Below, piece after piece: positions 6,787-8,802 of a DNA stretch of 8,802 nt. A program made the position numbers and the translations under genes. Each line of letters begins with the position of its first letter. The first letter of the stretch is position 1. The stretch covers positions 1-8,802 of the forward strand of contig CAMWRO010000102.1 of the NCBI GenBank assembly GCA_947176615.1. Direction: 5' to 3'. The notes beneath the pieces are model-generated. The model saw only the letters and a program-made list of their open reading frames with translations. It was not told the origin of the DNA and searched no databases. This DNA is from an uncultured Porphyromonadaceae bacterium. GTDB lineage: Bacteria > Bacteroidota > Bacteroidia > Bacteroidales > Muribaculaceae.

Positions 6787-6818
6787 GTTGTATAATTGAT
6801 TGTAAAACCGTATTTTTG
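6787..6818 (+). promoter_or_regulatory. Promoter for nadK and the YgjP-like gene
   Basis: TATTTTTG (6811-6818) matches TAnnTTTG, with GTTG (6787-6790, consensus TTTG) 20 nt upstream. Transcription would begin near 6825 and leave about 20 nt before the ATG at 6845. This is the best-spaced promoter in the window. Confidence 0.55.
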
Positions 6819-6844
6819 TGTGATAAATGTAATAATTCTAAAAA

Positions 6845-7723
6845 ATGAAGATTGCGGTATTCGGCAAGCGCAGGCAGAGCGAGGAAGATTTCTGCCGGTT
6901 GGTGAAACTTTTTGAGCGGCTGTCATGTGACGATGTGGAATGCATTGTCGAGAAACGGTTTTATGACGCGCTGACCCGTGCCTTGCGCATGGAGATTCCT
7001 GTCGCCGGATTGATTTATCCCGACAGCGACTGGGATGCCGACGCCGTGCTGAGTATCGGCGGCGACGGTACGCTGCTGCGCACCGCCCGCGCCGTGGCCG
7101 ACAAGGAAATACCCATCGTCGGGTTCAATACCGGCCACCTCGGGTTTCTCGCCGAGGAGATGCTCGACGATGCCCCGGCGATGGTCGACCGCCTTGTTAC
7201 GGGCGACTATGACGTGGACGAGCGTTCCCAGCTGTGGGTCACTTCCGAGTCGGGTGTGCCGATGACCGAATGGCCCTTTGCGCTCAACGAGGTCGCGGTG
7301 TTGCGTCAGGATTCGGCCAATATGATTTCGGTCGACACGCGCCTTGACGGGATGCCGGTTGCGACTTACCAAGGTGACGGACTGATTATTTCGACCCCGA
7401 CGGGAAGCACGGCCTACAATCTCTCGGTCGGAGGCCCGATTGTCGAGCCGTCGGCCCCGGCATGGGTGCTGTCGCCCATCGCGCCCCACTCGCTCACAAT
7501 GCGCCCGCTCGTCGTGAGCGACAGCCGTGTGATTGCAATCTCGGTCGACACCCGCAGCGACTTCTACCGCGTCAGTCTCGACGGCCGCACCGTCACCCTG
7601 CCGCGCGAGGAGCGCATCATCATCGCCCGTGCGCCGTTTGTCACCCGCATCGTCCATGCCGCGCGACACAATTTCTTTGACACGCTGCGCAACAAGCTGT
7701 TGTGGGGAGTCAGCAAGAGGTGA
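6845..7723 (+). CDS. nadK: NAD kinase
   Basis: 292 residues, the usual length. It phosphorylates NAD to NADP with ATP in the cytoplasm and sets the NADPH pool. Signature elements: GGDGT at 72-76 with catalytic Asp74, FNTGHLGFLAE at 94-104, NEV at 148-150, the glycine/threonine loop STPTGSTAYNLSVGGP (183-198), and PIAPHSLTMRPLV at 211-223. The C-terminus KLLWGVSKR is of the type common in Bacteroidetes NAD kinases. All catalytic features are intact. The ATG follows a well-spaced TAnnTTTG promoter. The stop TGA overlaps the GTG start of the next gene (GTGA), which implies translational coupling. From memory, nadK in Bacteroides usually sits beside pdxJ, uppS and bamA; none is visible here. Confidence 0.95.
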   Translation: MKIAVFGKRRQSEEDFCRLVKLFERLSCDDVECIVEKRFYDALTRALRMEIPVAGLIYPDSDWDADAVLSIGGDGTLLRTARAVADKEIPIVGFNTGHLGFLAEEMLDDAPAMVDRLVTGDYDVDERSQLWVTSESGVPMTEWPFALNEVAVLRQDSANMISVDTRLDGMPVATYQGDGLIISTPTGSTAYNLSVGGPIVEPSAPAWVLSPIAPHSLTMRPLVVSDSRVIAISVDTRSDFYRVSLDGRTVTLPREERIIIARAPFVTRIVHAARHNFFDTLRNKLLWGVSKR

Positions 7724-8442
7724 AAAATATTTTCGTTGACAAGGATCTGGGCGAGGTGATCGTGACGGTGCGTCGCGGGACAAGTCGCGCCTCCATCCGC
7801 CGCCGCAACGGGCGGTGGTGGCTCATTCTGCCCCCCGAGGCCGACGCGCAGGCGGTTTTCTCATGGATTGAGGAGATAAAGCCGCGATTGCTGAAAAAGC
7901 TCCCCGGCAAGGGATTGTTTTCATTTGACCGCGAGATAATAATGGGGGAGGGGTCACGGTCGCCCCACCGCGTGACTTTCGTCCGCTCGGCTCGTGCGGC
8001 GGCAAGCGAGGTCTTTGCGTCGGTGGGTCAGGGCGAGACAATCGTGCATGTCGGTTCCGGGGTCGACATCGGGGATGCCGACGTGCAGGGGCGCATAAGC
8101 CGCATGCTCGCCGCTGTCGCCTACAAGGTCGCTCCTGCCATACTTCTACCCCGTGCCCGTGAGATTGCCGAGGCTGTCGGGGATGCTCCCGCGGCATGGG
8201 AGATTTCGCGCGGCCATCACACCCTCGGGCGTTGCTCGTCGAGCCGCGTCATCGCGTTGTCATGTATGTGTGTCTTTCTGACCCCCGAGTTGCGCGACTA
8301 TATCATCTGTCACGAGTTGGCCCATCTGAGGGAGATGAACCACTCGCCGCGTTTCCATGCCATCTGCGACACCTACCTCCAAGGCCGCGAAAAGTCCCTT
8401 GCCCTCGCCCTGACACGTTTCCCGTGGCCGGTGGACAGGTGA
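7720..8442 (+). CDS. YgjP-like HELAH metallohydrolase (M48/DUF45 type)
   Basis: 240 residues from GTG 7720, which overlaps the nadK stop as GTGA. Another GTG at 7702 would add six residues (MGSQQE) and a 22-nt overlap, but the 4-nt overlap and the family-like start MKNIFVDKDLGEVIV favour 7720. The C-terminal zinc site is HELAH (198-202) with Glu199 catalytic and His208 in MNHSPRF as the probable third ligand. LGRCSS (169-174) and VIALS match the usual WGSCS and I-x-LS elements, although Trp is Leu here. No signal peptide or membrane helix is apparent, so it is probably cytoplasmic. The family is annotated as a zinc-dependent peptidase; E. coli YgjP has also been described as a UTP pyrophosphatase (recalled, not checked). 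It is co-transcribed with nadK. Substrate undetermined. Confidence 0.85.
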   Translation: MKNIFVDKDLGEVIVTVRRGTSRASIRRRNGRWWLILPPEADAQAVFSWIEEIKPRLLKKLPGKGLFSFDREIIMGEGSRSPHRVTFVRSARAAASEVFASVGQGETIVHVGSGVDIGDADVQGRISRMLAAVAYKVAPAILLPRAREIAEAVGDAPAAWEISRGHHTLGRCSSSRVIALSCMCVFLTPELRDYIICHELAHLREMNHSPRFHAICDTYLQGREKSLALALTRFPWPVDR

Positions 8443-8444
8443 AG

Positions 8445-8486
8445 ACAAATAACAGATAACAAATAACAGATAACAAATAACAAATA
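8445..8486 (+). repeat. Heptanucleotide tandem repeat, six perfect units of ACARATA
   Basis: ACAAATA, ACAGATA, ACAAATA, ACAGATA, ACAAATA, ACAAATA, then a decayed GCAA. It begins 2 nt after the stop of the YgjP-like gene. The third variable base alternates A/G. The tract matches 221-262 in unit sequence, copy number (six) and 3'-of-gene position, and both read in the direction of their upstream gene. The opposite strand has no stops and reads as a hydrophobic LFVICYL-type cycle in every frame, which creates false ORFs. Confidence 0.9.
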
Positions 8487-8542
8487 GCAACCGATGCCAT
8501 GACCGGCAGCGATGCCGCCTACGATAGACGGCGGGAGGGATT

Positions 8543-8620
8543 GTAGGGGCGCGATATATCGCGCCCGCAGAGAATAACGCGCGTATATTATGTATCTTTG
8601 CTGCGGGCGCGGTGTATCGC
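8543..8620. repeat. REPIN-like pair of inverted palindromes
   Basis: GTAG (8543-8546) directly precedes a perfect 20-bp palindrome, GGGCGCGATATATCGCGCCC (8547-8566). Positions 8551-8570 match the reverse complement of 8601-8620 at 18 of 20 bases (GCGCCCGCAG and CTGCGGGCGC exactly), with a 30-nt spacer. A GTAG tetranucleotide at the base of a palindrome is characteristic of REP elements mobilised by RAYT transposases, and two REPs in inverted orientation form a REPIN. No RAYT gene is in the window. The right-hand copy lacks the perfect inner palindrome. Confidence 0.6.
8593..8600 (+). promoter_or_regulatory. -7-like element inside the palindrome spacer
   Basis: TATCTTTG matches TAnnTTTG, but there is no TTTG about 20 nt upstream. 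If used, transcription would start near 8606 and read into the hairpin series at 8633-8802, where no gene begins within the window. Confidence 0.35.
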
Positions 8621-8632
8621 AATGTCACTAAC

Positions 8633-8739
8633 TTAACGCCGATGTCCATCGTCAGCGGCAGAGCCGCCGATTACGCGGCATGGCCGCGTGTCAACGTTAG
8701 CCACATGCAACCGCGCCTTTAGGTGCGGGCAGCGTGTGG
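8633..8739 (+). ncRNA. Candidate structured RNA: multibranch hairpin cluster
   Basis: Hand folding gives a closing stem TTAACG (8633-8638) with CGTTAG (8695-8700). It encloses three hairpins: CGATG/CATCG (8640-8651), GCGGC-AGA-GCCGC (8655-8667) and ACGCGGC-ATG-GCCGCGT (8673-8689). Directly after it stands a two-part stem: CCACATGC (8701-8708) with GCGTGTGG (8732-8739), then CCGCGCC (8711-8717) with GGTGCGG (8722-8728) and loop TTTA; each segment has one G-U pair. I do not recognise RNase P, tmRNA, SRP or 6S RNA. The alternative is a chance pile-up of palindromic repeats. Confidence 0.35.
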
Positions 8740-8765
8740 TCAATAGCGCATATCTGATTTTACGG

Positions 8766-8801
8766 CGGCGGAGCTGCCGGTCTTGGCGGAGATAGACCGG
8801 C
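8766..8801 (+). repeat. Two mutually exclusive hairpins at the window edge
   Basis: CGGCG (8766-8770) can pair with TGCCG (8775-8779, one G-U). GCCGGTCT (8776-8783) is an exact match for AGACCGGC (8794-8801). Both stems need GCCG at 8776-8779, so only one can form at a time. GGCGGAG occurs twice (8767-8773, 8785-8791). The window ends before any downstream gene can be seen. Confidence 0.35.
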
Positions 8802-8802
8802 T

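Larger units (their letters stand above)
8487..8802. other. Gene-free, hairpin-rich 3' region
   Basis: I find no credible gene here. The longest plus-strand reading frame, 8642-8722, would give 26 residues and lacks coding character. The DNA holds a small hairpin with GCGA tetraloop (CGGCA/TGCCG, 8504-8517), CCGCC/GGCGG at 8515-8519/8530-8534, the REPIN-like pair (8543-8620) and hairpins listed separately through the window end. The region is GC-rich, unlike the AT-rich intergenic gaps elsewhere in the window. Confidence 0.6.

Noticed and set aside
6923..7783. Minus-strand 286-residue frame
   Set aside because: Antisense to nadK, rich in Arg/Asp/His, with no family motif.
8260..8649. Minus-strand 129-residue frame containing LLFVICYLLFVICYL
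   Set aside because: The apparent membrane helix is the reverse strand of the heptad tract; the remainder is antisense to the YgjP-like gene.
8642..8722. 26-codon plus-strand reading frame downstream of TATCTTTG
   Set aside because: It runs through several GC-rich hairpins, has no initiation context and no recognisable sequence; RNA structure explains the region better.
8487..8802. Known structural RNA (RNase P, tmRNA, SRP, 6S, tRNA)
   Set aside because: None of the conserved cores or a tRNA cloverleaf with TTCRA loop could be found.

Overview
The window looks like a chromosomal segment of a GC-rich member of the Bacteroidales, possibly Muribaculaceae or a relative. The evidence is: Bacteroidetes-type -7 promoter elements (TAnnTTTG) in front of the first gene of each transcription unit; no Shine-Dalgarno sequences; GC-rich coding DNA between AT-rich intergenic gaps; a lipoprotein of a kind seen in Bacteroides; and a secreted arabinan-type GH43 enzyme. 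The family placement is inference, since no 16S or other diagnostic RNA is present.

Layout. Positions 1-247 are gene-free and hold a 21-bp perfect inverted repeat, a 12-bp GC-rich hairpin, smaller palindromes and a heptanucleotide tandem repeat. A minus-strand gene (248-2842) encodes an 864-residue secreted three-module enzyme: two different serine alpha/beta hydrolase domains followed by a GH43 arabinanase-like domain. It is divergent from shikimate kinase (2953-3489, plus). Shikimate kinase converges on, and overlaps by 20 nt, a minus-strand three-gene unit reading 6740 to 3470: a lipoprotein of uncertain family, an ABC ATPase and a MacB/FtsX-type permease. The ATPase and permease genes are coupled by TAATG. 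Divergent from this unit is a plus-strand pair, NAD kinase (6845-7723) and a YgjP-like HELAH metalloprotein (7720-8442), joined by a 4-nt GTGA overlap. From 8443 to 8802 there is no gene, only a second heptanucleotide tract, a REPIN-like inverted palindrome pair and a dense series of RNA-like hairpins that runs off the window.

How the parts work together. AroK (chorismate pathway) and NadK (NADP supply) are housekeeping enzymes. The secreted enzyme is suited to decorated pectic arabinan: esterase modules would remove acyl or feruloyl groups while GH43 cuts the backbone or side chains. The lipoprotein plus ABC pair looks like a small uncharacterised envelope system; its ATPase appears to lack the switch histidine.

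The most unusual signal is in the non-coding DNA. Both window ends show the same arrangement in mirror image: gene stop, then exactly six 7-bp units of consensus ACARATA (42 bp), then a palindrome-rich non-coding stretch. I do not recognise this as a described element. I find no CRISPR array, tRNA, rRNA, transposase or phage gene.
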